NCBI RefSeq assembly: GCF_036199905.1
Contig: NZ_CP108109.1
Coordinates: forward strand, 992,001 to 1,056,000
Source of the DNA: Streptomyces sp. NBC_00223
GTDB lineage: Bacteria > Actinomycetota > Actinomycetes > Streptomycetales > Streptomycetaceae
Direction: 5' to 3'
Length of the DNA: 64,000 nucleotides
This document shows positions 1-19,791 of this stretch, one piece after another (the first letter of the stretch is position 1; each line of letters begins with the position of its first letter). The notes beneath the pieces are model-generated. The model saw only the letters and a list, made by a program, of their open reading frames with translations, did no database searches and had not been told where the DNA came from. A program made the translations under genes and the position numbers.

Positions 1-88
1 CCCCTTTCCCGGCCTCGTACATTCCAGGGGCTGGCTTGTGACCTTGCCCGTGCCGCCGACGCACGGCATCCACGGAGAGAGACGGCCG

Positions 89-595
89 ATGCGCAGGACC
101 CTCCGCCCCGGGCACCCCGACGACCACCGGCTGACCCGGCCGGCCCATGCAGAACGCCCCGGGCCGTCGTGCCGCCCTCCCACCACCGTGGTCACCACCA
201 CCGCCTCCGACGCCCACGTCTGGAACCTGGTCTACCTGGAACTGCTGCTGACCGAATGGGGCCACCATGTCGTCAATCTCGGTCCCTGCGTGCCCGACGG
301 CCTCCTGGTGCACCGCTGCCTGGCAGTACGGCCCGACCTGCTCGTGGTCAGCAGCGTGAACGGCCATGGCCGGGACGAGGGGCAGCGGCTCATCAGCCGG
401 GTCCGTGCCCGCCCGGAACTCGCGGCGCTGCCCGCCGTCATCGGCGGCAAGCTGGACACCGGGGCCGGCGACCGCGCGAGGTCGGCGGCCGAGCTGCTCG
501 CCGCAGGTTTCGATCTCGTCGTCGACGAGGCCGAGGGCCTGGAGCCGCTCCGGGCCTTCGCCATGGCGGCGGTCGGCACGGGGGAAGCGCCGTGA
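89..595 (+). CDS. Glutamate mutase small (cobalamin-binding) subunit
   Basis: Adenosylcobalamin-binding subunit of glutamate (methylaspartate) mutase, 168 aa, which with the next gene would convert L-glutamate to 3-methylaspartate in the cytoplasm. Seen: a B12-binding fold starting near residue 33, with the lower-ligand signature SDAH at residues 40-43 (His43 the expected cobalt ligand), then VVNLGPCVPDGL and LVVSSVNGHGRDE, which parallel the family's VNIG and SSLYGQGE stretches. The usual Gly of DxHxxG is Asn (DAHVWN). The ATG at 89 follows GGAGAGA at a good distance. A longer in-frame GTG start at 38 has no clear ribosome site, and the Arg/Pro-rich residues 1-32 look unlike the family. The stop overlaps the next start (GTGA), so the two are translationally coupled. 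Confidence 0.85.
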   Translation: MRRTLRPGHPDDHRLTRPAHAERPGPSCRPPTTVVTTTASDAHVWNLVYLELLLTEWGHHVVNLGPCVPDGLLVHRCLAVRPDLLVVSSVNGHGRDEGQRLISRVRARPELAALPAVIGGKLDTGAGDRARSAAELLAAGFDLVVDEAEGLEPLRAFAMAAVGTGEAP

Positions 596-1881
596 CCCGG
601 TTCCCGGCCGGCCCGTTCGGTGGATTCGTCGCCCGCGCCCAGCAGGAGGGCTGCCTGGTAGTCCAGCCGCGGATGGGCTTCGCGGACCCGGTCCGGATGC
701 GGGCCGGCCTGCTGGCGGTCCGGGACTGCGCCGCCATGACGGTCGGCACCGTCACGCTCGACAGCTACACCCGGCTGGGCCGGCACCTGGAGGTGCGGAG
801 GCTGCTGGACCGCGGCGGCGTCCTCAACGGCTACCCGCTCGTCGCGCACGGCCACGCCACCAACCTGGCGATGCTGGACGGCGTCCTGGCCCAGGGCTTC
901 CCGGTACAGGTCCGGCACGGATCGGCCCTGCCCCAGGACATCGTCACCGCCCTCACCGACGCCGGTCTCGACGCCACCGAGGGCGGACCGGTGTCCTACT
1001 GCCTGCCGTACGGGCGCACGCCGCTGCGCACGTCGGTCCGGAACTGGGCCGAGGGCTGCGCCCTGCTGGACCGGGTCCGCGAGCGCGGTGTCGAACCGCA
1101 TCTGGAGACCTTCGGCGGCTGCATGACCGGCCAGATGTGCCCGCCGAGCCTGCTGGTCGCCCTCAGCGTGCTGGAGGCGCTGTTCTTCCGCTGGCACGGG
1201 ATCCGCTCGCTGTCGCTCAGCTACGCACAGCAGACCGACGCCGAACAGGACCGGCAGGCGGTCGCCGCGTTGCGCGGGCTCGCGGGGCGACTGCTGGGCG
1301 ACACCGACTGGCACATCGTCGTCTACACCTACATGGGCGTGTACCCGCGGACCCGGCCCGGCGCGCTCGCCCTGCTGGAGGAGGCCGCGCGGCTGGCGGT
1401 GCGCACGGGTGCGGCCCGGCTGATCGTCAAGACCGTGGCGGAGGCGCACCGCATCCCGACCATCGCTGAGAACGTGCAGGCGCTGGAGACCGCCGCGCTG
1501 GCCGCCGCCGCCACCCGGCCGGCGCCGCCCGTCGAGGAGGACAACGAGGTGCTGGCCGAGGCGAGCCTCCTGGTCGAGCACGTGCTGTCGCTGGCCGACG
1601 ATCCGGGCGAGGCCCTGCTGGAGGCCTTCGCCCGCGGCCACCTCGACGTGCCGTACTGCCTCCACCCCGACAACCGCGGTGCAAGCCGCAGCTACCTGGA
1701 CTCCGCCGGGTGGCTGCGCTGGTCCCGGGTCGGCGCGATGCCCCTTCCCCCGTCGGCGGAGAGCGGCCGGGGCACCGAGATGACCTCGCGGCTCCTGCTC
1801 GCCTCGCTCAGCCACGTACAGAACCGGTTCGACCGCGCGGCCGCGAGAGGCGCGCGCCCGGCCGGTGTCCGATCTGACTGA
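592..1881 (+). CDS. Glutamate mutase large (epsilon) subunit
   Basis: Catalytic TIM-barrel subunit of coenzyme-B12-dependent glutamate mutase, 429 aa (typical homologues are about 430-485 aa). Recognised from the family stretch FGGCMTGQMCPPS near residue 180, from LNGYPLVAHG and VRHGSALP in the N-terminal half, and from RLIVKTVAEAHRIPT in the C-terminal half. It starts at GTG 592, which overlaps the stop of the B12-binding subunit and follows GGGGGAAG. Methylaspartate-forming mutases occur in several actinomycete clusters (friulimicin, vicenistatin), where they supply 3-methylaspartate, and I infer the same role here. Eleven bases separate it from the AS-AR-like gene, which suggests that its product is processed next. 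Confidence 0.88.
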   Translation: MTRFPAGPFGGFVARAQQEGCLVVQPRMGFADPVRMRAGLLAVRDCAAMTVGTVTLDSYTRLGRHLEVRRLLDRGGVLNGYPLVAHGHATNLAMLDGVLAQGFPVQVRHGSALPQDIVTALTDAGLDATEGGPVSYCLPYGRTPLRTSVRNWAEGCALLDRVRERGVEPHLETFGGCMTGQMCPPSLLVALSVLEALFFRWHGIRSLSLSYAQQTDAEQDRQAVAALRGLAGRLLGDTDWHIVVYTYMGVYPRTRPGALALLEEAARLAVRTGAARLIVKTVAEAHRIPTIAENVQALETAALAAAATRPAPPVEEDNEVLAEASLLVEHVLSLADDPGEALLEAFARGHLDVPYCLHPDNRGASRSYLDSAGWLRWSRVGAMPLPPSAESGRGTEMTSRLLLASLSHVQNRFDRAAARGARPAGVRSD

Positions 1882-1892
1882 CTGGAGTACCC

Positions 1893-2870
1893 ATGACCGG
1901 CACCCCCACCACGCGCCAGCACCTGGAGCGCCCGGAGACCAGGCTTGCCCTGCGGGTCCAGCACCGCCTCCTGCGAGCCGCCCGCGAGTACCTCGACGGC
2001 GGGGGATTCACCGAACTGCTGCCGCCGGTGATCGGGCCCGTCACCGATCCCGGTGGCCGCGGCTCCAAGCAGATCGACATCGACTACTACGGCCATCGCT
2101 ACAAGCTGATGACCAGCGCCATTCTGTACAAACAGGCGTCCTTGCTGGCCTTCGACCGGATGTACTACGTCGCGCCGAACGTCAGGCTGGAGCCCCCGGA
2201 GACCCGGTTCACCGGCCGTCATCTCGCCGAGTTCCACCAGATCGACGTGGAGATCGCCGGGGCCGCCCGGGACGACGCCATGCGGGTCGCCGAGGAGCTG
2301 GTCACGCACATCGTCCGGCAGGTCGCTGCCGACTGCGGGGACGAGCTGTCCCGGTTGGGCCGTGACCCGCACACCCTCCGGGAGGCGTACACCTCGCGGT
2401 TCCGACGGCTCACCCACAGTGAGGCGATCGCGGAGCTGAGCGGGGCCGGCCATCCGCACAACCCGGACGGCGAGATCGACTGGGCGGGTGAGGAACTGCT
2501 CGCCCGGAAGGCGACCGTGCCGTTCTTCGTCACTGATTACCCGAAGGGCTCGCGCGGCTTCTACGACTCCGAGGACCCCGGACGAGCCGGTACGCTGCGC
2601 AACTTCGACCTGCTCGCCCCCGAGGGCTACGGCGAGATCATCAGCGGCAGCCAGCGCGAGTCGGACTATCCGCGGCTGGTCGCCCGGATCCGGGAGAGCG
2701 GCGAGAACCCGGCCAAGTACGGCTGGTACCTGGACGTCGTCCGAGCGGGCATCCCGGCCAGCGCCGGGTTCGGCCTCGGCGTGCAGCGGCTCACCCGCTA
2801 CCTGATCGGCGCCGCTTCGCTGTGGGAGGCGACCGCGTACCCCAAGTTGCCCGGGGTGGCGGCGCCGTGA
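1893..2870 (+). CDS. AsnRS/AspRS paralogue, asparagine-synthetase (AS-AR) type
   Basis: Class II aminoacyl-tRNA-synthetase catalytic core of 325 aa with no anticodon-binding domain. Motif 2 reads PNVRLEPPE then GRHLAEFHQIDVE (about residues 95-120) and motif 3 reads GFGLGVQRLTRYL (292-304). Both follow AsnRS/AspRS and especially the archaeal asparagine-synthetase-related paralogues (AS-AR), which adenylate aspartate and amidate it with ammonia. The ribosome site is GGAG 6 nt before the ATG. It lies directly after glutamate mutase and overlaps the next gene, so I infer that it amidates 3-methylaspartate (or aspartate) to the asparagine analogue used by the NRPS. Alternatives are activation of an amino acid for ligation to another acceptor, or a housekeeping-like AsnRS fragment, which is unlikely in this setting. 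Confidence 0.8.
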   Translation: MTGTPTTRQHLERPETRLALRVQHRLLRAAREYLDGGGFTELLPPVIGPVTDPGGRGSKQIDIDYYGHRYKLMTSAILYKQASLLAFDRMYYVAPNVRLEPPETRFTGRHLAEFHQIDVEIAGAARDDAMRVAEELVTHIVRQVAADCGDELSRLGRDPHTLREAYTSRFRRLTHSEAIAELSGAGHPHNPDGEIDWAGEELLARKATVPFFVTDYPKGSRGFYDSEDPGRAGTLRNFDLLAPEGYGEIISGSQRESDYPRLVARIRESGENPAKYGWYLDVVRAGIPASAGFGLGVQRLTRYLIGAASLWEATAYPKLPGVAAP

Positions 2871-4102
2871 GGTTCAGCGCCCCCGGCTTCCCCGCGGAGG
2901 CCGTCCGTGACCGTGCTCGGCGCGGCCTGGCTGCCGCGTTCCCGCAGCTCGACGGTTACGGGCACACGCTGTTCGGCGCCGGTGCGGCCCGGCTGCCGGT
3001 GGCCGCCGACAGTGTCGACGCGCTGCGGCTGGTCCCCCCGGTGCTGATGCCCGACCGGCTGGCGAAGCTGATCGACCTCGGCCGCGAGCCGACGCCGGAC
3101 GACGTCCGGCTGGAGAGCTGGATAGGTGGCCTGCGCAGCCCGCTGCCGGTCTACGTCTCGGCGTTCGGCTCCACCCGGGCAGCGTCCGGCGCCGATCTCG
3201 GTCTGGCGGTCACCCGGCAGGCCGGGCAGCTCGGGGTGCCGATCGTGGTCGGGGAGAGCGTCGTGCCGGTGCACGGCTTCCGGCAGGCCGCAGCGAGCCT
3301 GTCCGAACGGCTGCGGGAATACACCGCGGCCGCGCCGCCGGAGTTCGGCGGAGTGGTCGTCCAGCAGAGCACCCAGGACGCCGACGCCGAGGTGTGGAAC
3401 CTGGTGCACAGCGATCCGGCGGCCCAGCCGCTGCTGGACAGCGGGCGGCTGGCCTTCGAGTTGAAGGTCGGCCAGGGCGCCAAGCCCGGCCTCGGCGGGA
3501 TGACTGTCGTCGACCGCGAGGAGGCCGCCCGCCTCGCCGACCGCTACTCCATGGTCGACCTGCCTGGGTCGGACCTGGTGCTGCGGTGCAGCAGCGCCGG
3601 CACCTTCACCGAGGAGATCCTCCGCCAGCAGATCCGGTTCATGCGCAACAACTACCCGCGGGTGCGGGTCTGGGTGAAGTTCCATCCGGGTCGCGATGTC
3701 GGACGGGCCGCCGAGGTGGCGTGGGCGGCGGGCGCGGACGCCGTCACCGTGGACGGCCCCGGCGCGGGCACCGGCTGGGCTCCGTCGGCCTTCCTCGACC
3801 AGGTCGGCCTGCCGCTCGGCGAGTGCCTGCGCCGGATCGACCCCGGCGACGCCTGCCTGCTGGTCAGCGGCGGTGTGTGGGAGGGCGTGCGGGCCGCGAA
3901 GTGCCTGGCGCTCGGTGCTCGCGCCGTGGGCCTGGGCCGGGCCGCGCTGCTCGCCGCCGACGAGGTCCCGCACCGCGGCCTGGCCGGACTGCTGGACTGT
4001 ATCGCCTTCGAACTACGCCTGCTGATAAGCGCGATGGGACGGTACGAGGCCACTGCACTGGGCCCGGCGGACGTGTGGGAGCCGGGTCGTCCCACGTCCT
4101 GA
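2867..4102 (+). CDS. FMN-binding glutamate-synthase-superfamily protein
   Basis: Protein of 411 aa resembling the FMN-binding synthase domain of glutamate synthase (GltB domain 2) and related FMN TIM-barrel enzymes. Recognised from [45 protein letters not shown] and the following [15 protein letters not shown], which match the substrate and phosphate loops of that fold. It has no N-terminal Gln amidotransferase domain and I see no Cys-rich Fe-S segment. Start: GTG 2867, overlapping the preceding TGA by 3 nt; the longer reading frame from 2822 lies inside the previous gene. Its position beside glutamate mutase and an asparagine-synthetase-like enzyme suggests amino-acid oxidation/reduction or ammonia supply, but the reaction cannot be read from sequence. 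Confidence 0.7.
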   Translation: MRFSAPGFPAEAVRDRARRGLAAAFPQLDGYGHTLFGAGAARLPVAADSVDALRLVPPVLMPDRLAKLIDLGREPTPDDVRLESWIGGLRSPLPVYVSAFGSTRAASGADLGLAVTRQAGQLGVPIVVGESVVPVHGFRQAAASLSERLREYTAAAPPEFGGVVVQQSTQDADAEVWNLVHSDPAAQPLLDSGRLAFELKVGQGAKPGLGGMTVVDREEAARLADRYSMVDLPGSDLVLRCSSAGTFTEEILRQQIRFMRNNYPRVRVWVKFHPGRDVGRAAEVAWAAGADAVTVDGPGAGTGWAPSAFLDQVGLPLGECLRRIDPGDACLLVSGGVWEGVRAAKCLALGARAVGLGRAALLAADEVPHRGLAGLLDCIAFELRLLISAMGRYEATALGPADVWEPGRPTS

Positions 4103-4230
4103 GCGCTGCCCGGCAGGTGCCGGTGTTCCGCCGCAGCAAACGCCGCTGGACCGGTCACCGGGCTCCTAGCGTGGGTACGTCCGCAGCGCCGGCCGGATCC
4201 CGGCGGGAACCCACGGCCCCTAGGAGACCC

Positions 4231-15805
<11,575 letters not shown>

Positions 15806-15932
15806 AAGCGGAGCCTCCAATTCCATTCGGCCGACTGGGTGGAAAATGACCGGCCGATGTCCGAGCAGTCGGATAAAGTTTGAGCAGACGCACCGCGGAC
15901 TCACCTGTCGACGCTACCCGGCGCGCACGCGC

Positions 15933-15947
15933 ATTGGACTGTCCAAT
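15933..15947. promoter_or_regulatory. 15-bp perfect palindrome, operator candidate
   Basis: ATTGGAC-T-GTCCAAT is a perfect inverted repeat 128 bp past the PKS stop in an A+T-rich stretch. It is a plausible binding site for a dimeric regulator. No transcription start is identified. Confidence 0.4.
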
Positions 15948-15955
15948 ATATGGAT

Positions 15956-15990
15956 GTCGATCGGGGGCGAGAAACCCATCCCCGATCGAC
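15956..15990 (+). terminator. Probable terminator after the PKS
   Basis: GTCGATCGGGG (15956-15966) pairs perfectly with CCCCGATCGAC (15980-15990) across a 13-nt loop. There is no T-run, which is usual for Streptomyces terminators. It could instead be an operator. Confidence 0.5.
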
Positions 15991-16113
15991 ACACCACGGA
16001 CAGGGTCAAACCAGACAAAACAAAGGGGGCTGGAATCATTTTCGCCGGAGAAATCCCGCAGACTCCCAGGTCAGGCACCTCTCCCACCATAAAGTCAAGT
16101 CTTCCGCTGGCGG

Positions 16114-16139
16114 CCCATATATGTTGTGATTCATATGGG
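16114..16139. promoter_or_regulatory. Spaced inverted repeat upstream of regulator
   Basis: CCCATAT-N12-ATATGGG lies about 165 bp before the regulator start. Its symmetry and A+T-rich half-sites fit an operator, possibly for autoregulation by the XRE/STAND protein. This is inference only. Confidence 0.35.
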
Positions 16140-16301
16140 ACGCAACCGTAACCTTCGCAGACCGCCTCGGACCCCTTTGGGGGCTCACCCTCAGGACGAG
16201 CTGCGGGCACCGAGGAGTTCTCTTGACAACCACGGCGGCGCGGTCCCCCGCGCTCGCACCGTGGCAGAGCGAACGGGGGCACTGAATCCCCTGCCCTGTC
16301 A

Positions 16302-17744
16302 ATGCGACCTGTCGGTACCAGCGGGCCGGTCGGAAATATCTGGAGCGTGTTTAAAATATCCACGACCGACATCCAGAATCCCAAGCTCAGTGTCCTCGTC
16401 CGGAACGCCCGGCATCGCCTCGGAATGACGCAGCGCCAGCTCGCAGAACTCTCCACCGTCAGCCTCCGGGCCATCCGCGACCTCGAACTCGAGCGCACCC
16501 GTGCCCCGCGGATCCAGACCGTCCGGCTGCTCGCCGACGCCCTCCGGCTCAGCAAGGCCCGCCGGGCCGAGCTCGAGGCATCCGCCGGACCCCTCGCCGG
16601 CGAACTGCTCATCGAGAAACTGACCGCACCGTCCGCACCGCTCGGCCCGATCATCGGCCGGGCCCAGGAGTCAGCCGCGCTGGCCGCCCTTGCGGAGTCC
16701 TCCGGCCACCGGCTGGTCAAGGTGTCGGGCATCCCCGGCGTCGGGAAGACCCGGCTCATCCACGAGGTCGCGTCCGGCCTGCACCGCAGCGGCCGGATGC
16801 CCGCGATCTGCCTGGACAGCGCCCCGGGCGCCGGACGTCCCCGCACGCTGCTCGAACGGATCGCCGGCGCCCTGGGCTGCGGTGCCACCCAGGACGACCT
16901 GGCTGCCGCCGTCGCCGCCGGCGACCTGCTCCTCACCGTCGACGCGCGCGACCTCGACGAGGACGACGAACTGGAACTGCGCCTCCTGCTGCACCGCTGC
17001 CCCGGCCTGCGGGTGCTGTACGAGACGCTCGACGCGACGCAGGGGACGGGCGACCCGGTGCTGCTGATCAGCCCGCTGGCCGTCCCCGACCTGCTCCCCG
17101 GCCGCGCCGACGCCGGTCCCGCGGTCGAGTTCCTGCGCTCGCGCTGCCCCCGGATAGACGCCCAGGACACCGACGACGCCGCAGCGGCGGCCGCGCTCGA
17201 CGGCATCTGCCGCCTGCTGGACGGCATCCCAGCCGCGCTGGCAACTGTCGCCAGCTGGCTGGAGGTCCACGAGCCCACCGACCTGCTGGCCATCATCGCC
17301 GGCTCGCCGGCCGTGCTGACCAGCATGCTCGGCACCATCCCGGCCCAGCCGGACGGATCGTTGATCGACTGGCTGCGGCACATCGTCGCCGCCCTGCCGG
17401 AAGCCGAAGCCGCGGCGCTGCGTCACCTCGCCCACGCCGAGCCGTGGACCGCCCGCGAGGCCCTGAGACTGCTGGCCGGCACACCGGACGGAACCTTTCA
17501 GACCCTGCACGCCCTGCAGGCCCGCGGCCTGGCCCGAAAGGTGGAGGCCGCCGGGGACGGGAGCGGGCAGTTCGTGATCCTGAACGTGGTCCGGCACGTC
17601 CTGGACGTCGACGCGGCCGCCCGGGCCCCGCGAACCGGGTGCGAGCGGTGCGCGGGCGACGGCAGCCGGGCGGAGAGCGCCTCGGCGATCCTGGTGCAGT
17701 GCCCGCACCGGCGCAGCCTCACCACGTCGGAAGCAGCCCGCTGA
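16302..17744 (+). CDS. XRE-HTH/STAND ATPase regulator
   Basis: Likely cluster-situated regulator of 480 aa. An N-terminal XRE-type helix-turn-helix (RHRLGMTQRQLAELSTVSLR, then IRDLELERTRAPRIQTVRLL) is followed by a STAND/NB-ARC-like NTPase with Walker A GIPGVGKTRL (Lys149 from this start) and a Walker B-like LLTVDARDLDEDD. The C-terminal part is alpha-helical and ends in a Cys-containing tail. There is no TPR array of AfsR/SARP length, so it is a short member of this class. The start is uncertain: ATG 16302 has no ribosome site, and GTG 16347 has GGAG only 1-2 nt away. It is transcribed away from the PKS and converges on the minus-strand arm. Confidence 0.72.
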   Translation: MRPVGTSGPVGNIWSVFKISTTDIQNPKLSVLVRNARHRLGMTQRQLAELSTVSLRAIRDLELERTRAPRIQTVRLLADALRLSKARRAELEASAGPLAGELLIEKLTAPSAPLGPIIGRAQESAALAALAESSGHRLVKVSGIPGVGKTRLIHEVASGLHRSGRMPAICLDSAPGAGRPRTLLERIAGALGCGATQDDLAAAVAAGDLLLTVDARDLDEDDELELRLLLHRCPGLRVLYETLDATQGTGDPVLLISPLAVPDLLPGRADAGPAVEFLRSRCPRIDAQDTDDAAAAAALDGICRLLDGIPAALATVASWLEVHEPTDLLAIIAGSPAVLTSMLGTIPAQPDGSLIDWLRHIVAALPEAEAAALRHLAHAEPWTAREALRLLAGTPDGTFQTLHALQARGLARKVEAAGDGSGQFVILNVVRHVLDVDAAARAPRTGCERCAGDGSRAESASAILVQCPHRRSLTTSEAAR

Positions 17745-17756
17745 CCGCCGCGGGGG

Positions 17757-17779
17757 CCGGCGGACCGGCCGGCCGCCGG
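17757..17779. terminator. Possible bidirectional terminator
   Basis: CCGGCGG (17757-17763) and CCGCCGG (17773-17779) flank a GC-rich loop just after the regulator stop, between two convergent genes. It is a short stem, so this is a modest call. Confidence 0.35.
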
Positions 17780-17874
17780 GCGGGTCGGCGGGTTGGACCG
17801 GTGGCGGTACCCGTGACCGCACCGGCCACCCCCCTCGATGCCCCGGGACACCGAAGGCCGTCCGCCCGGCCCCG

Positions 17875-18795
17875 TCAGCGGGCTGCGGCGGCGGGCCGGA
17901 GCCCGGGGGCCGGGCGGTCGCCCGGGAGCCGGGCGGCTATCTCGTCCATGACCTCCTCGCGGCCCTCGTAGGGGAACTCCTCGCGGGGCCAGTGCACGAC
18001 CATGTCGGTGAAGCCGATGCCGGCGTACAGCTCGGCGGCGCGGGAGAAGTCATCGGCGGACACCGTGGTGCCGTCGACCATCCCGCCGGTGAGCAGCAGC
18101 CGCCCGAGGGTCGCCGGATCGCGGCCGGCCAGTTCGCAGGCCCGGTCGAGGGCGTCCATCTGGCGGCGGAACAACGGCAGGAGCTGGTCATAGGGCCGGC
18201 GTTCGAAGTTGCCGGCCTCGCCGGCGGTTATCCAGAGGTCGCCGTGCTCGGCGGCCACCCGCATGCCGCGCGGGCCGGTCGCGGCGACCGCGAACGGCAG
18301 CCTGGGGCGCTGGACGCAGCCGGGATGCAGGTGCACCTGCCGGGCAGTGAAGAACTCACCCTGGTGGCTGGTCTCGGGGTTGCGGAGCAGCCGGTCGGTC
18401 AGTTCGGTGAATTCCGCGAAGCGGCGCCCGCGTTCGGCGGGGCCGGGTGAGCCGCCGCCGGTCGCCTCATCGTCGTACGCCCCGGCCCCCGCGCCCAGAC
18501 CGCAGATGATCCGGCCCCCGGAGAGGTCGTCCAGCGCCATGAGTTCCTTGGCGAAGGTGACGGGGTGTCGGAAGGAGGGGCTCGCGACCATGGTGCCGAG
18601 GCGGATCCGCGAGGTCACGCAGGCGGCGGCAGCCAGTGTGGGCACCGCCGGGAACCACGGCTTGTCGCGCAGCCAGCGCCACATCAGGTGGTCGTAGGTC
18701 CACGCATGGTCGAAGCCGAGTTCCTCGGCCCGGGTCCAGCGCCCCTGCGACACGGCCCAGCGGCGGTCGGGCAGGATCAGCACACCGTACCTCAT
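17875..18795 (-). CDS. LLM-class (F420/FMN) oxidoreductase, LmbY-like
   Basis: Luciferase-like monooxygenase-family oxidoreductase of 306 aa. It begins MRYGVLILPDRRW, followed by EELGFDHAWTYDHL, SRIRLGTMVASPSFRHP and GRIICGLGAGAG, the flavin/F420 pocket stretches of the family, and has LPFAVAATGPRGMRVAAEHG in the middle. It is the last gene of the minus-strand arm and sits 27 bp after the LmbB2-like gene. In lincomycin, hormaomycin and pyrrolobenzodiazepine clusters an F420-dependent LLM reductase (LmbY type) performs the last reduction of 4-alkylproline formation. The neighbours here (VOC protein and a possible tyrosine hydroxylase) make that a reasonable inference. Family assignment is firm; the specific role is not. 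Confidence 0.8.
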   Translation of the reverse strand: MRYGVLILPDRRWAVSQGRWTRAEELGFDHAWTYDHLMWRWLRDKPWFPAVPTLAAAACVTSRIRLGTMVASPSFRHPVTFAKELMALDDLSGGRIICGLGAGAGAYDDEATGGGSPGPAERGRRFAEFTELTDRLLRNPETSHQGEFFTARQVHLHPGCVQRPRLPFAVAATGPRGMRVAAEHGDLWITAGEAGNFERRPYDQLLPLFRRQMDALDRACELAGRDPATLGRLLLTGGMVDGTTVSADDFSRAAELYAGIGFTDMVVHWPREEFPYEGREEVMDEIAARLPGDRPAPGLRPAAAAR

Positions 18796-18822
18796 CGGTT
18801 CGTTCCTCCTCCTTCTCCTCGT

Positions 18823-19791
18823 TCAGACCGTTTGCGGTTGCAGATCAAGGGTGCTCGGGACGGGCCCGGCGGCGTGCTCGGCGACCCGGCGCAGGACGCC
18901 GGGCAGGTCGCGCCCGATCGCGAGCACCGACTCGTCCCGGAACTCCGGCGGCAGGGTCTCACCGGTGCCACCGAGGTCGAGGCCGTATGCGCAGAGGTCC
19001 GCGGTGGCGGCCTCCAGGCGACCGAGCAGCTGCGGGACCACTTGCGCCTCGGCGCCGGCCATCCGCGTGGTCAGGAAGTAACTGTCGTACAGCACTTCAG
19101 CCAGGGCGGGGCGGCGGGCGCCGACGGGCGCCTCCTGGAGCAGCGAGCCGCCCTCGGGGACGAGCCGGGCAGCCACCCCGGCATGCACCAGGTGGCTGAC
19201 CGCGACCGTGCGGCGCACCTCGTCGGCGCCGGGGCCCCGGCCGAGCCAGCTGAGCTGGCGGCTGCGGAAGACCGGGCGGACGGCGGCGAAGTCGGCGGCC
19301 CAGGTGCCGCTGAAGCCGGGGTGCGCCAGGAACATGGAGGGACGGATCAGCGCCTCGTACACCTCGCGCGGGCAGGAGGCGGTGTAGAGCAGCATCGCGC
19401 AGTAGCCGCGGACATATGCGATGACGGCGTCGACAGCGACGGCCCGGCGGTGGCCCTCCGTGCGGGCGACGGTGCGGATCTCCTGGGCGAGCAGCCGCCA
19501 GACGGCGAAGGAGATCTGATGACCGGTGATCCAGCGGAACCACGGGATCCGGGGGTCGCCGTCCGGGACCCGGGACCCGGGCACGGTCGGGGCGGCGCCG
19601 GTGAGCAGGGTGGGGGCAAGCGCCTCCGGGCCGGTCCCGTCGGCGGTTTCCAGGCCCAGCCGTTGAAGGTCCTCGCCGGGGACGGCGGCGGTCGGGAGGA
19701 TGAGTGGTTCGAGGCCGTAGGGGCGGCCGCCGAACGTCCACCTGGCAGGAGCCGGGAGGGGCGCCGACAGGGTCTCGAAGCTGATGCTCAC
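18823..19791 (-). CDS. Possible haem-dependent tyrosine hydroxylase (LmbB2-like)
   Basis: Mostly helical soluble protein of 322 aa that I cannot assign from a clear motif. Recognisable stretches are IPWFRWITGHQISFAVWRLL, RGYCAMLLYTASCPREVYEA, LIRPSMFLAHPGFSG and ARLVPEGGSLLQEAP. From memory they resemble proteins annotated L-tyrosine 3-hydroxylase (LmbB2/HrmE group), but the HxxxC haem-attachment motif of SfmD is absent. Context is the main support: it overlaps by 4 nt a VOC protein shaped like LmbB1 and is followed by an LLM reductase, the same trio as in 4-alkylproline pathways. Start GTG 19791 overlaps the previous stop. If the call holds, it converts L-Tyr to L-DOPA. Confidence 0.45.
   Translation of the reverse strand: MSISFETLSAPLPAPARWTFGGRPYGLEPLILPTAAVPGEDLQRLGLETADGTGPEALAPTLLTGAAPTVPGSRVPDGDPRIPWFRWITGHQISFAVWRLLAQEIRTVARTEGHRRAVAVDAVIAYVRGYCAMLLYTASCPREVYEALIRPSMFLAHPGFSGTWAADFAAVRPVFRSRQLSWLGRGPGADEVRRTVAVSHLVHAGVAARLVPEGGSLLQEAPVGARRPALAEVLYDSYFLTTRMAGAEAQVVPQLLGRLEAATADLCAYGLDLGGTGETLPPEFRDESVLAIGRDLPGVLRRVAEHAAGPVPSTLDLQPQTV

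Larger units (their letters stand above)
15806..16301 (+). other. Regulatory gap between PKS and regulator gene
   Basis: This 496-bp non-coding stretch is visibly richer in A+T than the flanking genes. It holds a palindrome (15933-15947), a probable terminator (15956-15990), a spaced inverted repeat (16114-16139) and a TTGACA hexamer at 16223-16228 with no good -10 partner that I can see. It probably ends the biosynthetic transcript and controls the regulator gene downstream. Confidence 0.6.

Noticed and set aside
232..1815. Long antisense frames opposite the glutamate mutase genes and other synthase genes
   Set aside because: Low-complexity Arg/Gly/Pro translations typical of antisense frames in high-GC DNA; no family features.
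18823..19791. Firm assignment as an SfmD-type haem hydroxylase
   Set aside because: The HxxxC haem-attachment motif is absent, so only a tentative context-based call was made.
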